From positions 1 through 6,338 of the forward strand of contig CAMWWG010000059.1 in assembly GCA_947177935.1 (NCBI GenBank): 6,338 nucleotides of DNA. The letters run 5' to 3'. Position 1 is the first letter of the stretch. Each line of letters opens with the position of its first letter. Position numbers and translations under genes: made by a program. Shown here in pieces: positions 1 to 6,018 of the stretch. Source of the stretch: an uncultured Ruminococcus sp. GTDB lineage: Bacteria; Bacillota; Clostridia; Oscillospirales; Ruminococcaceae. The notes below the pieces were generated by a model. That model saw only the letters and a program-made list of their open reading frames with translations, searched no databases and was not told the origin of the DNA.

Positions 1-2
1 GA

Positions 3-22
3 TAAGATCTGTTAAGATCCGT
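3..22. repeat. Near-perfect tandem 10-mer (TAAGATCTGT / TAAGATCCGT)
   Basis: Two adjacent 10-base units differ at one position. A weaker relative, CAAGATTTAT at 33-42, starts exactly 20 bases after the second unit, so all three would be in the same helical phase. Direct repeats spaced by about a helical turn upstream of a promoter are typical of some activator sites, for example OmpR/PhoB-type response regulators. That reading is speculative, and the array may continue left of the window. Confidence 0.4.
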
Positions 23-49
23 TTTCAGAATTCAAGATTTATTCATGAA

Positions 50-71
50 TTATCTATATTTTATCTATATT
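50..71. repeat. Exact tandem duplication of an 11-bp unit
   Basis: TTATCTATATT occurs at 50-60 and again, unchanged, at 61-71. The 11-bp period is about one turn of DNA, so both copies face the same side of the helix. Each copy contains a TATATT hexamer that could act as a -10 box. It may be a duplicated promoter element or a direct-repeat binding site; the sequence alone does not decide. Confidence 0.6.
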
Positions 72-130
72 TTTATGCGATACTGTAAGAGTGTATGTCC
101 TGATCCGGACAGGCTGTTTATTTATCCGGA

Positions 131-139
131 AGAAAGGAA
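131..139 (+). promoter_or_regulatory. Ribosome binding site that fixes the ATPase start at 148
   Basis: AGAAAGGAA lies about 8-11 bases before the ATG at 148. An in-frame ATG at 91 has no such site and would add 19 residues ahead of the family's usual beginning, so 148 is preferred. Confidence 0.7.
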
Positions 140-147
140 ATTTTTCT

Positions 148-1155
148 ATGGTTCAAATCAAGAATCTGTCAAAATATTATGGCAGAAATCCGGCTGTCAA
201 GGGCATTGATTTTGAAATCCGGGACAATGAAATCCTTGGTTTTCTTGGTCCGAACGGCGCCGGAAAATCCACCACAATGAATATCATTGCCGGATATCTC
301 CCCTCCACCGGCGGAACAGTCACGATCAACGGCTTTGATATCACAGAACAGGCATCCGAAGCAAAGAAGTGCATCGGCTATCTGCCGGAAATTCCCCCTG
401 TCTATCCGGATATGCGTGTCGAAGAATATTTAAATTTCGTTGCCGGTCTCAAAGGTGTTCCCCGTTCGGAACGCAAAAATCAGGTCGAAACTTCCATGAA
501 ACGCCTGAATATTACCGATATGCGCCGCAGACTCATCCGGAATCTGTCCAAAGGCTACAAACAGCGTGTCGGATTTGCACAAGCCCTGCTTGGCAATCCC
601 AAAATTTTAATCCTGGATGAACCAACAGTAGGACTTGACCCGACACAGGTCATGGAAGTGCGGAATTTAATTCTGGAATTGAAAAAAGATCACTCCATTA
701 TTTTCAGCTCCCACATTTTGGCAGAAGTCAGCGCTGTCTGTGAACGGGTCGTCATCATTAATAAGGGCGAAATCATGGCAATTGATACGATTGAGAATCT
801 GGAACGGAGTATGACGGCAGACACGGTTCTGGATCTGACGGCAGACGGTGAACCGGAAAAAATCACCCGTCTTCTGAAAGACGTCCGGGGCGTGAATGCC
901 GTTTCAGAAATCAAAGAAATTTCCCCCGGACGAAACTCCTATCAGGTCGAATTACAAAGTGAATCCGTCCGGGATGAGATCATGTCCGTCCTGCTTGCGA
1001 ATCAATGCAGTATTGTGGAAATCAAACTTGCGAAACTCAGTCTGGAACAAGTATTCCTGAAACTGACCTCACAGGGGAAAAAACGCACCAGTTTGCAGGA
1101 ACTGCTCTCCGAAATGCCGGATTATCCGGATAATCCCTATAATCAGGAGGTATAA
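148..1155 (+). CDS. ABC transporter ATP-binding protein, GldA-like (ABC-2 exporter type)
   Basis: This is the cytoplasmic ATPase that powers an ABC-2 type exporter, 335 residues from the ATG at 148. Visible motifs are Walker A GPNGAGKST (34-42), a Q-loop region GYLPE in which Glu81 stands where most ABC proteins have Gln, the signature LSKGYKQRVG (133-142), Walker B ILILDEP with catalytic Glu158, the D-loop GLD (162-164), and the switch His189 in SSH. After the nucleotide-binding domain (about 1-215) comes a C-terminal accessory region ending in LSLEQVFLKLT (297-307), usual in the GldA/CcmA/NatA-like group. The last 15 residues are Pro/Asp-rich. The GYLPE form and the neighbours (GldF-like, GldG-like) point to the GldA branch. 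The start is set by the AGAAAGGAA site. The permease gene follows after 6 nt. All catalytic residues are present, so it should be an active ATPase; the transported substrate is unknown. Confidence 0.93.
   Translation: MVQIKNLSKYYGRNPAVKGIDFEIRDNEILGFLGPNGAGKSTTMNIIAGYLPSTGGTVTINGFDITEQASEAKKCIGYLPEIPPVYPDMRVEEYLNFVAGLKGVPRSERKNQVETSMKRLNITDMRRRLIRNLSKGYKQRVGFAQALLGNPKILILDEPTVGLDPTQVMEVRNLILELKKDHSIIFSSHILAEVSAVCERVVIINKGEIMAIDTIENLERSMTADTVLDLTADGEPEKITRLLKDVRGVNAVSEIKEISPGRNSYQVELQSESVRDEIMSVLLANQCSIVEIKLAKLSLEQVFLKLTSQGKKRTSLQELLSEMPDYPDNPYNQEV
1119..1136. repeat. Perfect 18-bp palindrome at the 3' end of the ATPase gene
   Basis: GGATTATCCGGATAATCC reads the same on both strands. It lies within the last 37 bases of the ATPase coding sequence, encoding part of the Pro/Asp-rich tail, and ends 8 bases before the AGGAGG site of the next gene. 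In RNA it could form a 7-bp stem with a CCGG loop. It lacks a T-run, so it is not a terminator; it could affect translation of the permease or bind a dimeric protein, or be chance. Confidence 0.6.
1145..1150 (+). promoter_or_regulatory. Strong ribosome binding site for the permease gene
   Basis: AGGAGG lies inside the last codons of the ATPase gene, 11 bases before the ATG at 1162, indicating translation from one polycistronic message. Confidence 0.8.
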
Positions 1156-1161
1156 ATTTCT

Positions 1162-1893
1162 ATGTTCTCACTCTATAAAAAAGAATTGCAGTCGTTTTTC
1201 TATTCACCGTTTGCGTACGTCCTCACGGCGCTGTTTATGCTGATTTTCAGTTTTGCGTTTGTGACTTCCATTGCATCCATGGACAGCAACACGCTGAAAT
1301 TCTCATTTCCGGATATTTTTTATAATAATTTCTTTTATTTTATTTTTATTATCCCGATTCTGACCATGCGTTCCTTTGCAGACGAACGCCGGGGCGGAAC
1401 GGAAGTGCTCCTGCTGACAAGTCCGCTGAGCGTGACGCAGATCGTTCTTGCAAAATTCCTGTCGATTATCACAATTTTTCTGGTAATGATGCTTGCATCA
1501 CTGTTCTTCCCGATCTGGACGGCTGTCACAGGACAAGTCATGTGGTCGTCCCTGATTTGTGCATACTTAGGATTTTTCCTGTGGGGAATGGTCTGCATTG
1601 CCCTGGGAATGCTGTTGTCATCCCTGACGGGAAATGCAATTATTTCGGCGATTCTTGGTGAAATTATCATGGAAGGCATGTTATTAGCCGACAGTCTTGG
1701 CGGAACAGCATTAATTAACGCTTATCCGCATTTGAATTCCGTGATTAGCTGGGTTTCCATGCAAAGAAGATTTGTCTATTTTTCGCAGGGAATGTTCCGT
1801 CTGGAAGATCTGATCTTCTTCCTGAGTGCGGCGGCTGTTGTCATCTGCTGGAATATCATTGCCATTGAGAAACGCCGGTGGAGTCATAGTTAA
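1162..1893 (+). CDS. ABC-2 type permease, GldF-like
   Basis: This is the membrane-spanning subunit of the exporter, 243 residues, partner of the ATPase encoded 6 nt upstream. The N-terminus MFSLYKKELQSFFYSPFAYV is typical of the family: a short amphipathic stretch before the first helix. Hydrophobic segments fall at about 18-36, 53-68, 97-120, 131-152, 156-176 and 216-235, consistent with the six helices of ABC-2 permeases. Between helices 2 and 3 is the conserved loop TMRSFADERRGGTEVLLLTS (68-87), which resembles the 'MR-FAEEK-SGT-E-LLTSP' loop of GldF and its relatives and probably contacts the ATPase. The C-terminus KRRWSHS is basic and should lie inside. The length is normal for GldF-type proteins, which are not fused to the GldG part. 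The substrate cannot be predicted. Confidence 0.9.
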   Translation: MFSLYKKELQSFFYSPFAYVLTALFMLIFSFAFVTSIASMDSNTLKFSFPDIFYNNFFYFIFIIPILTMRSFADERRGGTEVLLLTSPLSVTQIVLAKFLSIITIFLVMMLASLFFPIWTAVTGQVMWSSLICAYLGFFLWGMVCIALGMLLSSLTGNAIISAILGEIIMEGMLLADSLGGTALINAYPHLNSVISWVSMQRRFVYFSQGMFRLEDLIFFLSAAAVVICWNIIAIEKRRWSHS

Positions 1894-1965
1894 ATTTTTT
1901 AAAAATTTAAATTATTATTTATTATTATTTTAATTGATTATAATTATTTTAGAAAGGTGTAAAGC
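1894..1965 (+). other. Extremely A/T-rich spacer inside the operon
   Basis: These 72 bases separate the permease from the GldG-like gene, while the other operon junctions are 6 nt and a 1-nt overlap. From 1894 to 1950 the sequence is A/T apart from one G. It opens with an inverted repeat TTAAATTTTT / AAAAATTTAA (1890-1899 and 1901-1910, one base between arms, overlapping the stop codon), followed by ATTATT-like runs. A perfect TATAAT occurs at 1939-1944, but no -35 is seen and a start from it would fall right at the ribosome binding site, so an internal promoter is doubtful. The A-U-only hairpin is too weak to be a convincing terminator. It may be an RNA processing site or unstructured leader favouring initiation. 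Confidence 0.5.
1951..1959 (+). promoter_or_regulatory. Ribosome binding site of the GldG-like gene
   Basis: AGAAAGGTG is 6 bases from the ATG at 1966. It is the first G-containing stretch after the A/T-rich spacer and fixes the start codon. Confidence 0.7.
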
Positions 1966-3486
1966 ATGGAACAACAAGAGAAAAAATTCAAGAATCTCAA
2001 AAACCGTAAATTTACGGCGTATGCCATGATTCTTGCCGTTCTGGCGCTTGCGGTTGCCATTCCGTTGAATCTCCTGGCAAGCAGACTCAATATTATCTGG
2101 GATATGACGCCGGCAAAACTCTATGAATTGTCTGACACAACAAAAGAGTATCTCAAAAATCTGGACAAACAAGTAGATTTCTATTTTCTCATGGATATGG
2201 ATCAACTGTCTACGGATGACAACAGCATGGCGCTGTATTATTCCCTGAAACAGTATTCTGAATACGAGAATATTAATTTGATTGATTTTGATCCGGACAC
2301 CAATCCGGAACTTGTCAATCAGCTCCGGGAAGACGGCTATAATCTTTCAATTGGCGACATGGTATTCCACTGTGACGGCAGATCCAAACACGTCCAGGGT
2401 GTCAGCATGTATCAATATGAAGTATCTTATGATGATAATAACAATTCGATAATAGAAGCCGCCTACTTCCGTGGTGAAAACTACATTACCGGCGCAATCA
2501 ATGCGGTAGCCTCCGGAAAGGAAGCCTCTGTTTACTTTCTGACCGGTCACGGCGAAAAATCGCTCTCCGATAATTACACAAAATTCAACGAAAATATGCG
2601 CAATATCAATTATAATGCCCAGGAACTTGACCTGAAGACAATGGATGCTGTTCCTGAAGATGCGGCAATCCTGATTGTTGCCGCTCCACAGTATGACCTG
2701 AGCAATGATGAAACCAGATTACTTAATAATTATCTGGATAACGGCGGCAATATCTGTTTTCTGATGTCCCCGAACGAGAATGAAATTGCTTATAAAAATA
2801 TGGAATCCATCATGAACGATTTCGGGATTGGCATGGATTACGATCTTGTCAAGGAAACGGATTCCAGTCTGTACGTCAGCGGCGATCCTTATACTTACCG
2901 TGTCAGCATTGTCCGTAATGAAGACACAGATGTGGATCTCACCAGTGAACTTGCGGACATGACGGATAACGGTCTTGCCGCATTCATGAGCAATTCCCGG
3001 AGTTTCTATCAATATCTTGGCTCAGAAGATACCTCCATTCAGGTTGGCACACTGCTTCAGACAATCGCTGATACGGATGATTATGGCTATTCCAATGCAA
3101 CTGCCGTTGGCGAACCTTATGGCGGTACAGATCCGCTTGCGGAAATGATCCAGGGACAACCGCTTGATCTTGCGATGTATGCCGTCAGCAGTTCCCGGAA
3201 CAATGCCAAAGTCTTTGTCATGGGCAATGCTGAATTCATTGATGATGACAATGTCAAGGAAGATTACATGATTATTCCGGTTTATCTCATGCTGTCCAAC
3301 ATGACATGGATGTATGACAGCGATTTGCTTCTGGATATGGGAATTTCTGACAAAGAAAGAAATTATGATTCCATGCTGATCAATTCTGAATCCGCAGCCA
3401 ATTCCACTATGATTATCTTTATCGTCGTGCCTGTTCTCGTTGGTCTTTCCGGCGCTGGCGTCTGGATCAAAAGGAGGTACTCCTGA
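1966..3486 (+). CDS. GldG-like ABC exporter auxiliary protein (ABC_transp_aux type)
   Basis: This 506-residue protein is anchored at both ends: a basic N-terminus (KKFKNLKNRK) and helix at about 17-38, then a large domain, then a helix at about 480-500 with a basic tail KRRYS. By the positive-inside rule both ends are cytoplasmic and residues 39-479 are outside. The ectodomain has the hallmarks of the GldG family: WDMTPAKLYELSDTTKEYLK just after the first helix (45-64), the SVYFLTGHGE strand (188-197), DAAILIVAAP followed by a helix and LDNGGNICFLMSP (232-269), and VFVMGNAEFIDDD near the end (416-428). Known GldG partners a GldF-like permease and GldA-like ATPase; their genes lie directly upstream. 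The central fold resembles a glutamine amidotransferase-like fold, but I see no evident catalytic triad, so a binding or structural role is more likely. Length is typical of stand-alone GldG-like proteins. Its exact function in Firmicutes is unknown to me. Confidence 0.87.
   Translation: MEQQEKKFKNLKNRKFTAYAMILAVLALAVAIPLNLLASRLNIIWDMTPAKLYELSDTTKEYLKNLDKQVDFYFLMDMDQLSTDDNSMALYYSLKQYSEYENINLIDFDPDTNPELVNQLREDGYNLSIGDMVFHCDGRSKHVQGVSMYQYEVSYDDNNNSIIEAAYFRGENYITGAINAVASGKEASVYFLTGHGEKSLSDNYTKFNENMRNINYNAQELDLKTMDAVPEDAAILIVAAPQYDLSNDETRLLNNYLDNGGNICFLMSPNENEIAYKNMESIMNDFGIGMDYDLVKETDSSLYVSGDPYTYRVSIVRNEDTDVDLTSELADMTDNGLAAFMSNSRSFYQYLGSEDTSIQVGTLLQTIADTDDYGYSNATAVGEPYGGTDPLAEMIQGQPLDLAMYAVSSSRNNAKVFVMGNAEFIDDDNVKEDYMIIPVYLMLSNMTWMYDSDLLLDMGISDKERNYDSMLINSESAANSTMIIFIVVPVLVGLSGAGVWIKRRYS
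3471..3477 (+). promoter_or_regulatory. Strong ribosome binding site for the DUF4340 gene
   Basis: AAGGAGG lies in the last codons of the GldG-like gene, 8 bases before the ATG at 3486. With the 1-nt stop/start overlap (TGATG) it implies coupled translation. Confidence 0.85.
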
Positions 3487-4949
3487 TGAGCATCAAAAAA
3501 ATTCGTGCGCTGATCATTGCACTTGTCGTCCTGGCGGCGCTCTCTATCACGGCATATCTTGCCGTTGACAAAATCAAAACCAACGAAGAAAATCAGGAAT
3601 TACAAGAAGCACAGTCCCTGAATCTGTTTTCATTTGATTCTAATGCCGTCAATCAGGTACAGATCCAGAATCCGGACGGAAATTTTACCATTCAGACGAC
3701 AAGCACAAGCTGGGAGATCACAGAATCCAGTTACGCTTATGATTTCACGCTGAATGCCTATTATATCAACAGTATCTGTTCTTATATGAGCGATCTCACA
3801 GCGCTGAAAAAACTAGACGTTCCGGCAGAAGAACTCCCTAATTACGGATTCTCTGATCCCGTCACGGTTACCTGCTATGATACCAGTAATATTGCCTACA
3901 CAATCTACATTGGCAACCCTGCCGCTACCCAGGAATACTATTATGCCATGCGCCCAGATGATCCGGTTGTCTATGAAATTGATTTCAATGAGGGCGATGT
4001 GCTCCGGGGTGGTATGACTTATCTCAGGAGTCATGCGCTTCTGGACTGCTCGGATGTGGATATTACCTCCGTCAGGCTTGAACGGGATTCCGACGTCGTG
4101 TTTGATCTTCTCCGGGAAGAAAACACCTGGGAAATGTTGGAACCACTCCCGAATGCACAGGTGCATTCCGCCAATATTAATTCTTATCTGACATCCGTGA
4201 CCAGAACCGAAGTTGAAAATTTCGTAAAAGTCGTGGAAAACAGTGCGGATCTTGTAGAATATCATCTTGACCATCCGGCTTGTACCCTCACTGTGAAAAC
4301 GAATTCCGGAGCAACCACGACAATTGATTTTGCGGCATTCGATTCCACTGACAAAAGCATTTATCTTGTGATTGAGGAAACCGGACAAATTGCCACCTTA
4401 CCCGCCAATAGCGCCGGATTTCTTCAGACACAGCCTGCGGAATTGCTGAGTGATAAAGTATTCTCTCCTAACTTTGAAGATGTCAGCAAACTGGATATTC
4501 AAGTGGATGATCTGAAATTCTCCATGATCATGGATCATGAAGAAAAAACGTATTTGCTGGATGATCTGAATCTTTCTGAACAGGAACAATCCATTCTGAA
4601 CCTGTATCAGTTTTTGTTTAAGACAGTCTCCAATATCAGCTATGATTCCCTGGATCTGGAAAATCCGGATTCTGAAACAGATTCCAATCCGGATTCTGTG
4701 GCTGATCCCACGGTTCTCTTTACTTACACCATGCTGGATGGATCTGTCCAGGAAGTTAGTCTGATCCCCATTGATGATACTTACTATCAGGCTTACATCA
4801 ATGATGAGTATTCCCACAAGATCGTCCGCAGACGTTCCCTCAGTGGCAGCACCGGAGTCCTCACTTATTATGAGAAAATGACGGATGCGCTTGCAGAACT
4901 GGATCTGATGCCGGATTCTGATCCGAATTCCACAGAATCCGAATCATAA
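3486..4949 (+). CDS. DUF4340 domain protein, membrane-anchored, fourth gene of the exporter operon
   Basis: The 487-residue protein has a short basic N-terminus (MSIKKIR), one hydrophobic helix at about 7-27, then an acidic, soluble part expected outside the membrane. There is no Cys lipobox, so the helix is probably a permanent anchor rather than a lipoprotein signal. The outer part reads as DUF4340: a strand pair ending in 'W-E/I' (SWEITE 75-80; TWEMLE 214-219), a helix, and a Y/L-linked strand set (LPNYGFSDPVTVTC, 117-130; LVEYHLDHPACTLTV, 256-270). By eye this module occurs three times, beginning near 56, 192 and 333; the third is the most diverged and carries an NPDS-rich insert (393-408). 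The tail is Ser/Asp/Glu-rich. Its start overlaps the GldG-like stop by 1 nt, and a terminator follows the gene. DUF4340 genes are commonly found beside GldF/GldG-type genes, so it is probably an exporter partner; its biochemical role is unknown. Confidence 0.85.
   Translation: MSIKKIRALIIALVVLAALSITAYLAVDKIKTNEENQELQEAQSLNLFSFDSNAVNQVQIQNPDGNFTIQTTSTSWEITESSYAYDFTLNAYYINSICSYMSDLTALKKLDVPAEELPNYGFSDPVTVTCYDTSNIAYTIYIGNPAATQEYYYAMRPDDPVVYEIDFNEGDVLRGGMTYLRSHALLDCSDVDITSVRLERDSDVVFDLLREENTWEMLEPLPNAQVHSANINSYLTSVTRTEVENFVKVVENSADLVEYHLDHPACTLTVKTNSGATTTIDFAAFDSTDKSIYLVIEETGQIATLPANSAGFLQTQPAELLSDKVFSPNFEDVSKLDIQVDDLKFSMIMDHEEKTYLLDDLNLSEQEQSILNLYQFLFKTVSNISYDSLDLENPDSETDSNPDSVADPTVLFTYTMLDGSVQEVSLIPIDDTYYQAYINDEYSHKIVRRRSLSGSTGVLTYYEKMTDALAELDLMPDSDPNSTESES
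4662..4709 (+). repeat. Two 24-bp in-frame repeats coding for NPDS-rich octapeptides
   Basis: AATCCGGATTCTG occurs at 4662-4674 and 4686-4698, exactly 24 bases apart, encoding NPDSETDS and NPDSVADP in the third module of the DUF4340 protein. The core CCGGATTCTG appears again at 4911-4920 in the tail of the same gene. This looks like a small local expansion of a flexible acidic linker. Confidence 0.55.
4912..4941. repeat. Inverted repeat at the end of the DUF4340 gene
   Basis: CGGATTCTG (4912-4920) and CAGAATCCG (4933-4941) are perfect 9-base complements around a 12-base loop, just before the stop codon. It has no T-run; it could be a transcript-stabilising hairpin or a by-product of Ser/Asp-rich codon use. 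Confidence 0.4.
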
Positions 4950-4961
4950 ATAGAAAGCAAT

Positions 4962-4987
4962 AAAATCCGCCTCCGAGCGGATTTTTT
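4962..4987 (+). terminator. Intrinsic terminator of the exporter operon
   Basis: A perfect 9-bp stem AAAATCCGC / GCGGATTTT (4962-4970, 4977-4985) with loop CTCCGA runs into a TTTTTT tract ending at 4987. It starts 12 bases after the stop of the DUF4340 gene. The A-run on its left side could let it also act weakly on transcripts arriving from the right. Confidence 0.88.
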
Positions 4988-5010
4988 ATGCACTATCAAC
5001 ACGCTGATAT

Positions 5011-5048
5011 AAAAAAGCAGACACTTCCCTTTTTCAGGGAGCGTCTGC
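5011..5048 (-). terminator. Intrinsic terminator of the transketolase genes
   Basis: Read on the minus strand, GCAGACGCTCCCT pairs with AGGGAAGTGTCTGC around a GAAAA loop, with one bulged A and one G-U pair, followed by TTTTTT (plus-strand A-run 5011-5016). The G-U pair forms only in minus-strand RNA; in plus-strand RNA it becomes an A-C mismatch, which supports the minus orientation. It begins 16 bases past the stop codon at 5065. Confidence 0.88.
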
Positions 5049-5064
5049 CTGATTTCTGATATTT

Positions 5065-6018
5065 TTATTCATTCAGCATTTTCTTTGCCGTATTGATAAT
5101 ATTCTCCGAAGATAAGCCAAATTTTTTCAGCAGATCCACTGCTGGACCGGAATACCCGAATTCGTCATTGACACCAATCCGGACAACCGGCACGGGGCAA
5201 TTTTCAGAAACACACTCCGCAACGGCACTGCCAAGACCGCCGATAATACTATGCTCCTCAACCGTCAGAATTTTTCCGGTCTCCTGAGCGGCTTTTAAGA
5301 TAATTTCCTGATCTAACGGCTTGATTGTGTGGATATTAATCACTCTTGCAGAAATACCCTGCTCCCGGAGCGCGTCAGCAGCTTCTACAGCTTCGGCAAC
5401 CATCAGACCTGTTGCAATAATTGTCAAATCATCGCCATCCCGGAGCGTGACGCCCTTGCCCCACTGGAATTGATAAGTTTCCGGATCATTCAGCACCGGC
5501 ACAGCAAGCCGGCCGAATCGCATATAGACAGGACCTTGATACTGAACCGCCGCTTCAACTGCGGCTTTTGCCTCCACATCATCACAGGGAACAATCACTG
5601 TCATTCCCGGAATTGTCCGCATTAATGCAATATCTTCATTGCACTGATGCGTTGCGCCGTCCTCTCCGACGGAAATTCCGGCATGTGTTGCACCGATTTT
5701 GACATTTAGATGCGGATAGCCGATCGAATTGCGGACAATTTCATAAGCTCTGCCTGCGGCGAACATCGCAAACGTGCTGGCAAAAGGAATTTTTCCGGAT
5801 GCTGCCAGTCCTGCCGCAACACCCATCATATTTTCTTCGGCAATTCCACAATCAAAGAAACGTTCCGGATAGGCTTTCTTAAAAATCCCAGTCTTTGTTG
5901 CAGCGGCTAAATCCGCATCCAGAACAACCAAATCTGGATATCTCTCTGCAAGTTCCGTAAGCGCCTCGCCGTAACTTTCCCTGGTTGCTTTTTTCTTAAT
6001 TTCTTTTACCTCAGACAT
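5065..6018 (-). CDS. tkt: Transketolase, C-terminal subunit
   Basis: This is the second half of a split transketolase, 317 residues, a cytoplasmic thiamine diphosphate enzyme moving two-carbon ketol units between sugar phosphates in the non-oxidative pentose phosphate pathway. Residues about 10-175 form the pyrimidine-binding domain, with GIAEENMMGVAAGLA (58-72), whose Glu61 matches the conserved Glu that activates the cofactor. The substrate-site stretch THAGISVGEDGATHQ (111-125) supplies His112 and His124. Residues about 185-315 form the C-terminal transketolase domain. The start at 6018 is backed by GGAGGG six bases upstream. The gene overlaps the N-terminal subunit gene by 13 nt in another frame. 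Length fits the usual C-terminal subunit of about 310 residues. A related role, such as a catabolic apulose-type transketolase, is possible but nothing nearby suggests it. The symbol names the enzyme only; subunit naming varies. Confidence 0.93.
   Translation of the reverse strand: MSEVKEIKKKATRESYGEALTELAERYPDLVVLDADLAAATKTGIFKKAYPERFFDCGIAEENMMGVAAGLAASGKIPFASTFAMFAAGRAYEIVRNSIGYPHLNVKIGATHAGISVGEDGATHQCNEDIALMRTIPGMTVIVPCDDVEAKAAVEAAVQYQGPVYMRFGRLAVPVLNDPETYQFQWGKGVTLRDGDDLTIIATGLMVAEAVEAADALREQGISARVINIHTIKPLDQEIILKAAQETGKILTVEEHSIIGGLGSAVAECVSENCPVPVVRIGVNDEFGYSGPAVDLLKKFGLSSENIINTAKKMLNE

Larger units (their letters stand above)
1..147 (+). promoter_or_regulatory. AT-rich leader and probable promoter region of the ABC exporter operon
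   Basis: No credible gene lies here. The stretch precedes the first gene of a four-gene operon, so the operon promoter is expected in it or just to the left of the window. It contains two near-identical 10-mers (3-22), a 10-bp palindrome ATTCATGAAT (41-50), and an exact tandem 11-mer TTATCTATATT (50-60 and 61-71). Each 11-mer ends in TATATT, one base off the TATAAT consensus, giving two possible -10 boxes (55-60 and 66-71). A third weak candidate is GATACT at 79-84 preceded by TGC. No good TTGACA-like -35 sits 16-18 bases upstream of any of them, so the transcription start cannot be fixed; an activator-dependent promoter would fit. Confidence 0.45.

Noticed and set aside
99..130. Imperfect palindrome CCTGATCCGGACAGG (99-113) and a second TCCGGA at 125-130 as a leader hairpin or operator
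   Set aside because: The arms are offset by one base, stems are only 4-6 bp, and TCCGGA is a common hexamer throughout the window.
91..147. An N-terminal extension of the ATPase from the ATG at 91
   Set aside because: It has no ribosome binding site, adds 19 residues not typical of the family, and a good site precedes the ATG at 148.
1890..1910. A/T inverted repeat after the permease gene as a terminator
   Set aside because: The stem would contain only A-U pairs with almost no loop, and the downstream genes appear to belong to the same operon.
1939..1944. Perfect TATAAT as an internal promoter for the GldG-like gene
   Set aside because: No -35 box is visible, the surrounding sequence is nearly all A/T so such hexamers arise easily, and the transcript would start at the ribosome binding site. 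Kept only as a possibility in the spacer entry.
3813..4388. Long antisense reading frame opposite the DUF4340 gene
   Set aside because: It lies wholly over a convincing gene, has no ribosome binding site logic, and its product shows no recognisable domain; the other opposite-strand frames are rejected for the same reason.
400..4950. The frequent CCGGAT/TCCGGA hexamer as a dispersed regulatory repeat
   Set aside because: Most copies are in frame and explained by favoured Pro, Asp and Ser codons; they show no regular spacing apart from the local 24-bp unit reported above.
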